From: Cinnamomum chago
Taxonomy: Eukaryota; Streptophyta; Magnoliopsida; Laurales; Lauraceae
Direction: 5' to 3'
NCBI GenBank assembly: GCA_038049695.1
Contig: CP142453.1
Coordinates: 116,414,001-116,478,000 of the forward strand
Length of the DNA: 64,000 nucleotides
A program made the position numbers and the translations under genes. Below are positions 33,004 to 44,127 of this stretch, in pieces (position 1 is the stretch's first letter; each line of letters starts with the position of its first letter). Below the pieces are notes generated by a model. The model saw only the letters and a list, made by a program, of their open reading frames with translations. It made no database searches and had not been told where the DNA came from.

Positions 33004-35680
33004 ATGAAGGTACGCAGATTCTCTGTCTTCTTCTCCCAACACAGCCTTTTCTTCTTTTGCCCTCCTTTTGTTTTGTAGCAATTGCTTCATCTTTCTGAAA
33101 CCGAAAATAAGCCCAGATCCAATTTGATGATTCCCAAGAGGGATATAACTAAGGTGCTTCCAGCATCATGCCCACAAACCCCTGAATCCATGCATCCTCA
33201 AAAGAGGGATACATTGCCTATTTTGAAGTATCCTAGTATCTTAGCTAGTGAGACCTTGTATAAGAAGAATGACTCTAATCTAAGGGGCGCTTCCGTGCAG
33301 GGTTAGTTCTGGTTAGGAATCACAACCTTTAATAATAGGTGTTCTTAATTGAGAAAAAAAAAAAAATCTGCTGATTGCTGAGAGTGTGGATGGAAACCTG
33401 AAATTCAAATGAAACTGTGGGAAGGTGAAAAAGTATCTTTCATGAGTCCATTTATCTACAATATGAATCAGCAACTAAATCTTCCCATTGGAAGACTCAA
33501 GCCACAAGTGGATTCAGATGGATGGGAAACCCAACATCCTTTTTCTTCATAACCAACACGCCTTAACTACTAAATGATCTATTTCTTTTTTCACCAGACA
33601 ATTCTTGTTGAAATCAAATGGCCTTAAGAAATAGTGTGTTTTTTTTTTAAAATAATTTGATAATCATAAGTCAAGTGGTTCTAAAATGTTATCTTCAATG
33701 TCTTTTGTGATAGCATCGTAACAGAAGCTATTAGGATTGACGCAGTCAGGGATCCACAAAGTATACCAAAACAGCGGCTATACCATCACCATACTGCTTT
33801 ATATTAGTAGGAAAGCTGGGGCTTAATTTTCAGCAACAGAATTCACCACAATGATGCTAAAAAATAAGCAATACACAGAAACTCAATTAGGCAAAATGGA
33901 GAGAATTGAAATATTGAAGAAAAATTGAAACTCATTGTCGATTGTCTACCATGCTACAGTAGACTGTTACAATTTATAGGAAACTGGTTTCTTTCTATGT
34001 GAAAACCAAGAGAACCCCAGTCTCTTTATTCATTATACTCATTGTCGACAGTCTACCATGCTACAGTAGACTGTTACAATTTATAGGAAACTGGTTTCTT
34101 TTTATGTGATTGCCATCAAATCAATTATCCTACTCATTACATAATTATTTCCATGATCATTGCAATCAGATCAATTGTCCTACTCCAACTATCAGAAAGT
34201 AGAAGGGAACTAAATCAGGAATGTTGGATCTTAAAGATGCCATGATGGCAGTTAGCCAAAGAGAAGTCATCTATAAATAGAAACCTTCTCCTGAGAAATT
34301 AAGTAAAAGCATAAATTTTGCTGGCATGGTTTAGCAATGAAGGATGGACCCTTGAAGAGCTTTGGGGAAGCTTCTCTCTGTTGAGAAATGTTTTTTTTTT
34401 TTTTTTGGTAGATTACATCACTGGCTAGCAAGCGACACTCTATCTGGAGCGAACAATGCTTGAAACCCGAACCTCCCTTCTGGGAGGATGTCTCTACCAT
34501 CACACTTTGCATGAAATACAGTGTAAAACTCTCTTTTATAATAATCAATATATGCGCTTACATTATCTTTTTTTCCTAATTATGATTCCATTGTCATTTC
34601 ACCTAGATAGCACTCACATAATTCATCTTATCCACTGGTGATATGGCACTTGTATGCACCAATTTGGGCTGTGTACATCAAGAGTCCATTTTTTATTGTG
34701 CCATTGCTTGAAAATTGCAATGATCAGATCTCAGACAATCATAATATAAGGTTGTTATTTATTTTAGAATGTGCACATTTTCTTTTCAAGCATTGATACA
34801 GTTCTCACCACTTTGATGGTTAGCAGTTAGTATTTCTCAGCAAACATGATTATTGAGCTATGATCCATCTAATTTGGGCCTAAATTGGATGGTCGAGCTT
34901 GGCATGCACAATTCCATGTGTATGGTCGGCTTGTGCAGCTGTGGTTTGCCTGGTCCCAAGTTCTCACCCTTTTCAGTTACTGGTTTAAGGCCGCATTTAG
35001 CTCATTGACCTAGGAGCTGAGAAACTTATTTCTTCATTTTTGGGAGCGCTACTAGTAGTAGAACTGTAGAAGCACCAATAGTCTAAAAAATACTGGAAGG
35101 ATTTCTTGGCTCTCAATTGTAAGGTGAAATCGGCCCAGGGTTCATCCCTGTGGTCCTCCATGCATTGCTTGCTCCACCTGAGTATGTTTCCCTCTTTAGT
35201 CCTTCATTCCGCCCGTGTAGGCCTCCACCTTCGTCCTCCACCCTAGTACACTTGACTACTCGAGGTAGTACTCTACTAGTGCCAGGGGTCGATTCCTGGC
35301 AATTAGAGTTGAGAACGGATGCCTGTGATCACTTGGGCTATCCTATGTTGTCCATAATGAGGATTTTTATTGAAGTAAGTCTTTCCATGATCCATACATA
35401 TAAAAGATCATTGCATTTAATCTTTTATCCTTCTATTTCTCATGAATCAGTAGCCAAAGTTAATTGTTATCACATTTGCTTTTTTATCTTGCTGGTCAAT
35501 ATAAATGATCAACATTTATTTGAGACCAATACAGGTGGGCAATGCATTCGTGGCCCTTGCAGAAATGTTTCAATAGTGAGCACTCTCAGAGGGATGAGGA
35601 AAGGACATGCATCTTACACCATGCACCTGGCTAAGTTTGATATTGTACCACAATACATAAAGAACCAGCTTGCTGCTTGA
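33004..35680 (+). CDS. Candidate three-exon gene of unknown function (124 aa)
   Basis: Proposed exons: 33004-33009 (ATGAAG), 33079-33301 and 35535-35680. The first intron (33010-33078, 69 bp) has GTACGC...TTTTGTAG borders. The second donor is GTTAGT at 33302 and the acceptor ATACAG at 35534. Phases agree: 6+223+146 is 375 bases, exactly 125 codons with a terminal TGA. Exon 2 reads as a basic Pro/Lys-rich stretch ([29 protein letters not shown]). Exon 3 has an [11 protein letters not shown] block that vaguely recalls the RGPTR segment of plant En/Spm-type transposases. I do not recognise the protein. A TATA box and leader upstream make it plausible. The 2.2-kb second intron holds repeats and a SINE. 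It could instead be the 5' end of a truncated gene. Confidence 0.35.
33932..34110. repeat. Direct repeat of about 73 bp containing a palindrome
   Basis: The segment starting ACTCATTGTCGA at about 33932 recurs at about 34038, nearly identical through TTATAGGAAACTGGTTTC. Each copy holds GTCTACCATGCTACAGTAGAC, a 6-bp-stem inverted repeat. A further diverged pair (TCAATTATCCTACTC / TCAATTGTCCTACTC) follows up to 34190. Confidence 0.7.
34391..34508 (-). mobile_element. tRNA-derived SINE with A-tail (minus strand)
   Basis: Read on the minus strand there is a box-A-like GTGTGATGGTAGAG, a box-B-like GGTTCGGGTTTC about 40 bases on, and a poly-A tail (plus-strand T16 at 34391-34406). The length of about 118 bases and the layout are those of a short SINE. 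Confidence 0.55.
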
Positions 35681-36102
35681 AGATTATGATTAATGCAGCG
35701 GAACAAGTTAGAGCAAGGATTGCCATGAGGCTGGTGATCACCGGCATCTCAGGTATTTCAGACTGTCTCTAAAGCCCAGGTATTTTTGGTGTACATCATC
35801 CCATTTAAAGAGGGAGTTTATATAAGTGTTCCTTTACTATTGGATTGCTAAAATGTAGGGGAAACGACTCACAGTTTCATTTTCTAGAAAATATCTATGT
35901 CGAGAAAACTTTAGGGTTAGCTAAGAGTGTTGATGTTGACCATTTCAAATAGAGTTGATGAGCTTCTTTTATGGCCATCATTTGTGGGCCACATGGGCCA
36001 CATGCCAACACTGGTAAGAAGCAAGAGATTGCTACGTGATTTTTCTTCAATCCTTCAATTCCTGTAGTAATCGAATCATACAGTTGACATGTACATGTCC
36101 GC
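34520..36102. other. Spacer and putative intron, no further gene
   Basis: Apart from the candidate exon at 35535-35680, no coding signal is seen. Positions 35100-35330 contain GGTTCATCCC and GGGGTCGATTCC motifs that resemble SINE B-boxes but lack a clear box A or tail. Confidence 0.35.
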
Positions 36103-36623
36103 CATTGGACAATGGGAGATACTCAATTACAACAACAACTTACAATTACAGCAATACAAACAACTTAATTCAAATGCACATACAACAAGAACCCACTAAA
36201 AATTTACAATGCTACACCATGCTTTCAAGCCACGCACAAAATACACAATAGGTTACAAAGCTCTCAAGACACATGCGCCTAACTTACTTCAAGCCAATAC
36301 AATTGCAAGAGGAAGCACTCACTACAACCTGTACTTTGCTACTTTCTCTTCACTTACACTTGCGCACTACTTGCACTCACCACACCACACCGTGCACTAT
36401 TTGCACATTGAGGCACACTCTCACTTATTACTTCACTTCTCTTACTTACACTCACCAAATAGCACGAGGCTCATATTTATAGATGTAGGAATAGGTCGGT
36501 GGTGGAGAGTGTGGCTGGTAGTGGACCACGTTGCCCCATTAGTTGCCATTCATCAAGGTCGGTTGATACATGTCGGTGAATGTGAGGTTGGTGATGTGAG
36601 TCGGTGCTTGTGGACTTCTCTGG

Positions 36624-36680
<57 letters not shown>

Positions 36681-36746
36681 AACTTCGAGAACTGGTGACA
36701 TGGCATTTTTTCTGCCATGTGCTTGGAGAGAAAGTGTTGACCAACA
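36103..36746 (-). mobile_element. Copia LTR, minus orientation (left of an inverted pair)
   Basis: On the minus strand it starts TGTTGGTCAACAC and ends with sequence matching the end of the LTR at 39017-39787 (CTCCCATTGTCC...). It is 644 bp against 771 bp for its partner. A (GA)25 run at 36629-36678 corresponds to the (CT)n run in the partner. Just outside its start lies a minus-strand polypurine tract (GAGGGGGAGAAA). Confidence 0.75.
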
Positions 36747-38005
36747 TTTCTCCCCCTCAACATTGACCTTCTTCATGCCAATCTATGTCCTTAGTTGTAT
36801 GGATTTGTTAGTGGGCAAAGCTTTGGTGAAGATGTCTACCACTTGTTTTGTGGTGTTACCGTACTCTAGCTTCCTTGTTTTCTCCTTTAATGAAACGAAA
36901 CCTAATATTATGCTTTATCGGATTCTTGGCAATTTCATTGACAGACTTGTTCACATATATAATTGTGGATTCTTATTATGGGTGATTGAATTCTTTTAGA
37001 AGGTTTTCCTACCATATCACTTCTCAAACGGCTACCATTGTTGCAAAGTACCTAGCTTCCAAAGTACCTAGCTTCACATGTCGATAAAGCTACAATGCTT
37101 TGTTTTTTTGGAAATCAATGTGAAAGTTGTCAATAAGACAAATGACGTATCTTGTAGTGCCTTTTCTCTCATCTTGGTCACCTCCCCAATTACTATTTGA
37201 ATATCCATTTAATTTTCCATCATCACCATATGTGTAAAAAAGACAAAGATTCATGGAGCCTTTGATGTAGCTCAAAATTCTTTTGGTTGCAACCATGGTT
37301 CAAAATAGCTACATAGCGGCTGCATTATCAATTGTAGCCGTTGAGGCCGCTATGCTATTTTGAAAATAGCGGTGCTACGGTCTAAAATTTAGTAGAGTCA
37401 AACAATCTTAATTTAAAATAATATCCTTCCTTTTTTTTTACTCCTCAATAGCCTTTTCTAAAGTTGTCTCTGCCCTTATATGGTTCTAAATCACTAATAA
37501 AACACAAGATTGGTTGCTACACTATATTCGGATTTTTTACTACTTAAAAAATCCACACCGCTATGCTGCTGCGTATCGCCTATTGCGTAGCATTTTGGCC
37601 ACTAGCCGCTATGCCAGCCACAACCGCTATTTTAATCCTTGGTTGCAACCCATTGAGACTCCTTTGACTTTTCCATATATTGGCTCAAAAGTCTGCTATC
37701 ATAGATAATGTCTAGCCTTGTGATTGTGAGGTATTCTAGGCTTCCAATCAGGCTTTTGAATAGTATTGGATCAACGTTTCTTCCTTGTCCTTTTTTCAAT
37801 CATAAGCCCATTGCAGCGTTGCTATTGGCGTACTCACAACATTGGAGCTACTCATTCTAAATTTCTCAAGGAGTTCTTTCGCATATTATTTCTGGGAGAT
37901 GAGAGTACCATCTAGTTGTTACCTTACCTCTATACCCAGGAAGAACGACATTAGTCCACAATAAGTCATCTTGAACTCCTTGAACATAGCATGCTTGAAG
38001 TTTTT
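36747..38005 (-). mobile_element. Copia pol 3' half (RT-RNase H remnant), minus strand
   Basis: Minus-strand translation gives Copia reverse transcriptase to RNase H blocks: a GTLISQKxYAKELLEKFRM-like stretch (about 37830-37925), WVATKRIL (about 37285 and 37641 across an insertion) and GKLNGYSNSNWGGDQDERKGT (37150-37215). Several stops and shifts break the frame. A MITE at 37295-37640 splits it. It runs directly into the minus polypurine tract and LTR. Confidence 0.75.
37295..37640. mobile_element. MITE (346 bp) inserted in the Copia RT, 8-10 bp target duplication
   Basis: GGTTGCAACC occurs at 37285-37294 and 37641-37650. The minus-strand coding around WVATKRIL is continuous once the insert and one repeat are removed. 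Ends are ATGGTTCAAAATAGC and GCTATTTTAATCCTT (imperfect inverted repeat), with many AGCGGC / GCCGCTA motifs inside. The 8-10 bp duplication fits hAT or Mutator-like elements. Confidence 0.8.
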
Positions 38006-38009
38006 GAAT

Positions 38010-39016
38010 GTCTGCGGACTGTTCCCAGCGAATAATAATAAAGGCATGCTATGAGCATAAAGAGAAGTATGTTGCTTTCATGATCTTTGAGAATCTTAAA
38101 GCCCCTGTAGAGGTAGTAAGTGGTTGTGAGGTTAAAATACTCAGACTTGATAGGCGTGGTGAGTACGCTTCAAAAGAATTTGACGAATATTGCTAGCAAC
38201 AGGGGATCAAGCAACAATTTACAACTACTCACACACTGTAGAAGATTGGAATTGCGGAAAGGAAAGCCCACACCATCCTCAATATGACGAGGGCTATGCT
38301 CAAAGAAAAAGGCTTGCCAAAGCAATTTGGGCTTAAGTAGTTGCATGTGCAGCCTACTTACTCAATAATGGCCTACGAAAAGTGTCAGGATAAAAAACAC
38401 CACAAGAAGAAGCATGAAGCAGCCATAAACCAAGTGTGACATACCTAAAAATCTATAGGTGTATTGCATAGGCTCAAGTACCAAAGGCCAAGAGAAAGAA
38501 GCTTGATGATCATGGCGAAAAGTGTATCTTCATTGGATATATTGAGGAGTTTAAAGCCTACAAACTCTACAATCCACTTACTAAAAAGGTGGTGGTAAGT
38601 AGAGATGTAGTCTTTAGTGAGGAAGATGCATGGAAATGGAATGAAGAAGATATATTCCAAGAAAACAAATTGAAATGGTAGAACATGATGTAAGAAAAAC
38701 AGATTGAAATGGAAGAACATAATGTAGATCTTCAAAATCTCAATAATGAAGGTTCGGAGCAAAATGGCTCAGCACCTTCACATGCAACACCATCTATTAG
38801 GGGAAGTGCAGAAGGACAGTTCACATCCCTAGCAAGCAATTCGTCAGCTCCAAGCTCTTCCTCATACCCAATAAAAAAGAGAAGCCTAAGAGATATATAT
38901 GAAAAATCTAAAGAGACAAACCTCTTTTGTCTCTATGCCGAACCTGAACCTCTTACCTTTCAAGAGGCAATGAGAGAAGATCAAAGAATATGAAGGTCAG
39001 TGTTTAGGGGGAGAAA
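38010..39016 (+). mobile_element. Copia pol fragment (integrase to RT start), plus strand
   Basis: Plus-strand translation shows integrase-core blocks (LRLDRRGEYASKEFDEYC, then AERKAHTILNMTRAML after a stop) and the post-integrase GEKCIFIGY / YKLYNPLTKKVVVSRDVVF region. It ends at EPLTFQEAM, where reverse transcriptase should begin but is deleted. A polypurine tract (TTTAGGGGGAGAAA) follows directly. There are stops throughout, so it is non-functional. Confidence 0.75.
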
Positions 39017-39096
39017 TGTTGGTCAACACAGCTCCTTATCCCCTGAAGCACATGGCAACAAAATTGCCATGTCATCATTTCTAGAAAAAGTGCCTC

Positions 39097-39151
<55 letters not shown>

Positions 39152-39787
39152 TCCACCATTCTCTAGAAGCATCGCTCAACTGGCCCTCTCACTGCCTCAC
39201 TTTGCAAACTGACATGGTGTATGGAAATGCATTGGGCCACCTGGACCACTCCTCCATCACAGGTCTTCTCTACTAATCTATTCTAGCATCTATAAATGTG
39301 GGCAGATTGTGCCATTTGGAGAGTACAATTGAGTGGAGTGCAAGCGATGAGTGTGGTGTAGTGTGGTATGTGAGTGCAAGTAGTGCACAGGCAAAGCGAG
39401 TGAAGAGAGAAGTAAAGTGTGTAAGGGAGGTGTGATGTTCAAGTTGCAAGTAAGAAATGATAAGTGAAGTCAGCTTGAGAGAGTGCCTCGTGGAGTGTGA
39501 GAAAAATAGTGAAGAGTGTAGTAGATGATAGTGCCTCATGTGTGTATAGTGAGTGTCCTGAGTATGTAATGTAGAGAGTGACTTGTGTGCCTGTAAGAAG
39601 TGATTGTTCTTAGCTATAGGTGTTTTGTAAGTTATTGTGTAATTTGTGGCTAGAAAGAATTGTATTGATGTAGTTGTGTAAAATTTTTAGTGGGTTCTTG
39701 TTATATTTGTATTTGAATTAAGTTGTTTGTATTATTGTAATTGTAAGTTGTGACTAAGTCTAGTTGAGCATCTCCCATTGTCCAACA
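39017..39787 (+). mobile_element. Copia LTR, plus orientation (right of the inverted pair)
   Basis: Begins TGTTGG and ends CCAACA (771 bp), immediately 3' of a polypurine tract. It contains a (CT)n microsatellite at 39100-39149. It aligns in reverse complement to 36103-36746. Confidence 0.8.
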
Positions 39788-40610
39788 CCTTCAAAATGCC
39801 CAAAATTTCATAAAAACGATGTTGAGCAGAGAGAATAAAATTCCTTTCATTACATGATTTGAAACATTTTTGCATTCAGTTTCTATTATACTAGGATAGT
39901 CTCAGTTTCTTTTGTACTAGGATACTCAGGTTGTCACACCAAGTCACGGGGGTTTGGCTTACCTGATGCTTGATTTGAGAAAATCAGCACTAATCATACT
40001 TTAGAAAAAAAAAAACACTTGATTAGAATTGTAAGTGCAGGTAATTATGACTCCAAAAACCTCTGTCAGAATTAGAGGACCAGAATGATTAAAGGAAGCC
40101 ATGTGGTCGGTGCACTCTAAACTTCATCTCAACAGATTCTCTTGATTAACTTGTAAGTTCAAACACATTAATCAAAACCAAATACCCACTACTGATAGAA
40201 AGATGAGTTTAGGAATGTTAGCTTATTACATTGACAGGTTACTTGAGTAAGCCAGATTAGTTTTTGAAAACCTTTTTTTATTAGTTACCAAATTATTTAA
40301 GGTTAATGGCTGAACTTTTAGAATAATGGAGTTGCTACAATTTGGCCTCATAAAAAATAAGGGGAGTCGTGTCTCTAGTTCTAGCGCATGACAGGGCTTG
40401 GATCTTGGAATGAGTAGTTCACAATCCATCCAAATGATCCTTAATATAGAGGAGCCAAGTTCTCTTCATCCATCGGTTCCTCTAAGTAAAGTGTCCATTT
40501 GAATTGATAGCACTTTCCTCCATCCAGGATTTGATAAATGCAACTTCTTGAGATGGTTGCTTGGTTTTTCATTTTAACATTAGAAAGCAGCATTAACATT
40601 ATTTTATATA
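39788..40610. other. Spacer, nothing recognised
   Basis: AT-rich, with no coding or repeat structure that I could identify. Confidence 0.4.
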
Positions 40611-40622
40611 TGTTTATATTTT

Positions 40623-40800
40623 TTTTTATTTTTTTTATGATGTGGGTAACCCTAAAGTCTTTGACCCAACAGGGCTATCCCCCTAGGTAGTGCCCGCTAA
40701 ACCCATACAAATGCACACTAGGCAAATGTAGGGCAAGTTTCGAACACAAGATGCGAGGAGCAAACCACGCCTTATGCCATTCCACCAGCTCCCAGGTGGG
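40623..40800 (-). mobile_element. SINE copy 1 (minus), with TTATATTT target duplication
   Basis: Minus strand: head CCCACCTGGGAGCTGG, box A GGTGGAATGGCATAAGG, box B TGTTCGAAAC, then a body ending ACCCACATCAT and an A-rich tail. TTATATTT flanks both ends (40615-40622 and 40801-40808). It aligns over its whole length with 42852-43038. Confidence 0.7.
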
Positions 40801-41262
40801 TTATATTTATTTAATTTGTAGTTCAAATGTAAATTTATTTTCACAAAAATTTTCTAATATTTTTTTGAGAGAGAATTCGAATTCCTTCAATTAAAAAAAA
40901 AAAAAAACAAAAAAAACATGGGAATGGTTCAGCCGTATCATTAAAGAAGGGAAAGCGTATTATTTTTAGTTTGTCATATTAAACTGAAGTCATTCTTCAC
41001 TCTTCACACTACAAAAGCCTCCCAGGCAGAGTCTACAGGTTCTGGAGTTTTTTTAATAACTTATGTTGGCGGGCTTAGTAACTTACAGTGTACGTGTGGA
41101 AGCAAGAAAAAAGAATGGGAACAGAACAAGGAAGAAGGCAGACAACTTTCGGTGATTACTGCCTGTGGTCTCCACTTGCTCATGGCCCCATTTTCATTTT
41201 TGACATAAAGTGTGGGAAATGCTTCAGATTGTTTGCCAGCTATTTGATTCCCATCCAAATGA

Positions 41263-41345
41263 GATTATTGAGACCAACAAGAAGGGAAAAATTGCATGAA
41301 GATGAAATTATTGAGACCAATGAGAAAGGAAAAACGACATGAAGG
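41263..41345. repeat. 44-bp tandem duplication
   Basis: Two copies of ATTATTGAGACCAA...ATGAAG begin at 41263 and 41307 with few differences. No gene is associated; 40810-42850 otherwise shows nothing recognised. Confidence 0.6.
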
Positions 41346-42851
41346 TGACCCAGAGCATTGTTACATTGAGCCTATCTATTATAAAGTGTCCTCCATTATT
41401 GAGGTGTCCATGCCTCAATGGAAACGAAAAATATCTTGAAGTTAGTTCCTCGGACATTATATGCAACTTGGAAGAAGGTTGGTGTTTGGGTTCAAAGCAC
41501 CCTTCTTCTGTTCCTTTACATCAACTAATTGCTGCCTGTCAATTAATGATCCTTTTATAATATATCTTGCAGTTCCTTGATAATTTTTGGAAGTTGAAAG
41601 AAGCTTCTGGGCTCAACCGTTCAAGGTACCATTCTTGTATTCCTTTCATACCTTTATTAGCTGTTTCACTTTTTTGGGTCCGGATCAAGATCATCCGAAT
41701 CCTAGACCCAACTTTTTAGGGAGGTGCTCATATGGCATAGGGACAACTGAGGCTGGTTTTCACTGTTTTTTGTAGGATAGAGGACTTTTTAACGCATTTT
41801 GAAAACGACATGATGACGAGGCGTATGGAATCCCAAAATTCATCTCTCTCTCAATCAATCAAGAACACACATTTTGTAAGACTTGCTAACCAATTTTAAC
41901 AATCAACTGCACAAAATAAATGTTTCTTTCGTGTAAGGAACATGTCAAAACTTCATTGTAATCTATTTTAGGCCCACCACAGATATAATACACTTGCATA
42001 GAGTGTTGCAAAAATTCAAATGTTTCATCTAAAGCGGGGGAGCTCATAAAAATGCATGTCTCTTGGATGCAATAGCCAAAGAAGGAAGGCTCAAGGGGGC
42101 CTCATATTGCCCACTATTGGAGGGAATTTTTTACCTTCAAATTTTTTACCAGATGAATTCCACATGTATGGGCTTTCTTTACTGTGTGTGTGGGTTTCCT
42201 TTAGAGTGTGAGAACGGCTGGTTGTCCAAGGTTTGAGCCCTGAATATGCCACCATTTGTGCATGTGCAAGCTTTCATTACCACGTGCGGCTTCTCTGATG
42301 GGACCCAGCCCCCTTGTCTAGGGTAAGCAAAAAAAATAAAGACAGATGAATTCTTCACGAGAAAGCTACGAAAATCACTGGAGAAGTATGGCAATCATTG
42401 ATTGTAACATATCTCTGTGGGTCCCTTGGTAGGCGATGGAGAAGTGCAAGTGTGGCCAAGTTGGTGTGGGGCCTGATCGTTACGGATGTGAACCGGTGGG
42501 GACGAGGTTGCATGGATGCGTGTAAACATCAGACGCTCTATATATATACAGCTTCCATCCATGAACCTGCCATGGCGCCTGCCTGTACAGTTCCCTTTAT
42601 TGGCTATATTATATGACTGCTATACATGCATGCATACAAGCTGCAGTACACCACCTTGTCTATAGAACATGCACACACACTCGTTCTTATCCATCCATCT
42701 TCCTATGATATTTCTTTAGCACGAGATTGGGAAGGACCCATTTGTTCTAGACCCCAAAGTATCTGATGGACTCATAAAATTGCAGTTTTGAGAGTTGTGA
42801 CTATTCCATGCAGTATGTATAAAGAGGAATTGTATATGCAAATTTGAAAGC

Positions 42852-43038
42852 CACCTGGGAGCTGGTGGAGTGGCATGAGGCATGAGTCATGAGTTTCCTC
42901 CTAATGTTTGTGTTTGGAATCACCTCCAAAATTTAGTTGACATGTGTTTGTGTGGATTTAACCGGCGCCATCTTGGAGATTACTCTGGTTGGGCCAAAGA
43001 CCTCAGTGATAACCACGTGATCAAAAAGGAAAAAAAAA
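42852..43038 (+). mobile_element. SINE copy 2 (plus)
   Basis: The same head (CACCTGGGAGCTGGTGGA, box A GTGGAGTGGCATGAGG) and body (TTGGGCCAAAGACCTCAGTGATAACC) as the SINE at 40.7 kb, ending in an A-rich tail. Box B (TGTTTGGAATC) has decayed. Confidence 0.65.
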
Positions 43039-43039
43039 A

Positions 43040-44008
43040 GCTGTTATTCACACAAAACAGGGGGTAACATAGTTGGGGCCATCTAGTAAATATGTGAATT
43101 GGGGTAGCAGTTTTCTGAGGTTTCTTTTTCTTTTTTAATATACAATCTGCCCTGAGCATATATAAATGGCCGTACAGAGAACTTCTGTAATTTACTGAAA
43201 TGGTAAAAAACCCTCCCTTAAACATAATCTCTGTCACAAAGTTAATTGAATTTCTTGAAAAAGATTAAAAAGTGAAGGTCTTATTTTAAACAATGAGCCC
43301 ACAAAATGATTAAAAAGATGATCTAAACATTGTGAAACCAAATAACATTCATCAAACAATCCATCTCTCCAAATATAGTTCTACGGCTTTACGTGGGATG
43401 CATGGAGATATATAACAAGTTACAAGAGGGTCAAAATTGTGTTTGGACAATCTATTAACCATCTTTGTGGGACTCATTGTGTTCCAATCATTTTAGCGGC
43501 CTCAAACTATTTCAATGACTAGTGAGTAGTGGGTCCCATTGCAATTCAAATCGTTTGGGTGCGCTCCACCCAATATTATACACATGTTTAGAAATAAATA
43601 TAACTAGAAAAAGATTAAAGGGTTTCAGAGCCTCACATGCCAAAATCTACTTAATTAAAAGCCCCCATATTTCAGACATTTCCACTTGAAAACTTGACAC
43701 AACATGAAATGAAAAGAGATAAAATGGGTCACTCTCACAAGGGCAAATAATAAAGTTTTGCTCCATGAGAGAGAGAGATAACTACTTGATTCAATCTATT
43801 GCCGGCCACAACCTTCCTATCTTGTCAACTTGAAAGGACCATTCCATCTCTGCCGTCCATCATCAACCCTCTCACACTCCCTCCAAGTTAACCACTCAGT
43901 TGTCCTCCTCTAGGCTTGTAACGCTCCCAAGTTGCACCCCCCCCCACCCACCCAATTTGCACTCTATTTGTGACCATGCAGTAATCTGTACAGACTCTCC
44001 CATTTTAC
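43040..44008. other. Upstream region of the first PMEI gene
   Basis: AT-rich spacer. A CCCCCCCCCACCCACCC tract lies at about 43938-43954, about 60 bases before the TATA box. No gene is seen. Confidence 0.4.
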
Positions 44009-44016
44009 TATAAAAG
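44009..44016 (+). promoter_or_regulatory. TATA box of the PMEI gene at 44128
   Basis: TATAAAAG lies 119 bases before the ATG, with a CT-rich leader between, a good plant core promoter layout. Confidence 0.7.
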
Positions 44017-44127
44017 GAGAGAACCCTCCTCCCTCAATTCATCATCTCAAACTCCCCTGTTTCCTAATCTCCCCTCCTTAATTGAAACATTCCTCAATTC
44101 ATCCATCTCTCCCCTTGCCTAAGGAAG

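Noticed and set aside
36209-36766. 185-codon frame and several Ser-Leu repeat frames opposite it
   Set aside because: All lie in the inverted Copia LTR and its GA microsatellite.
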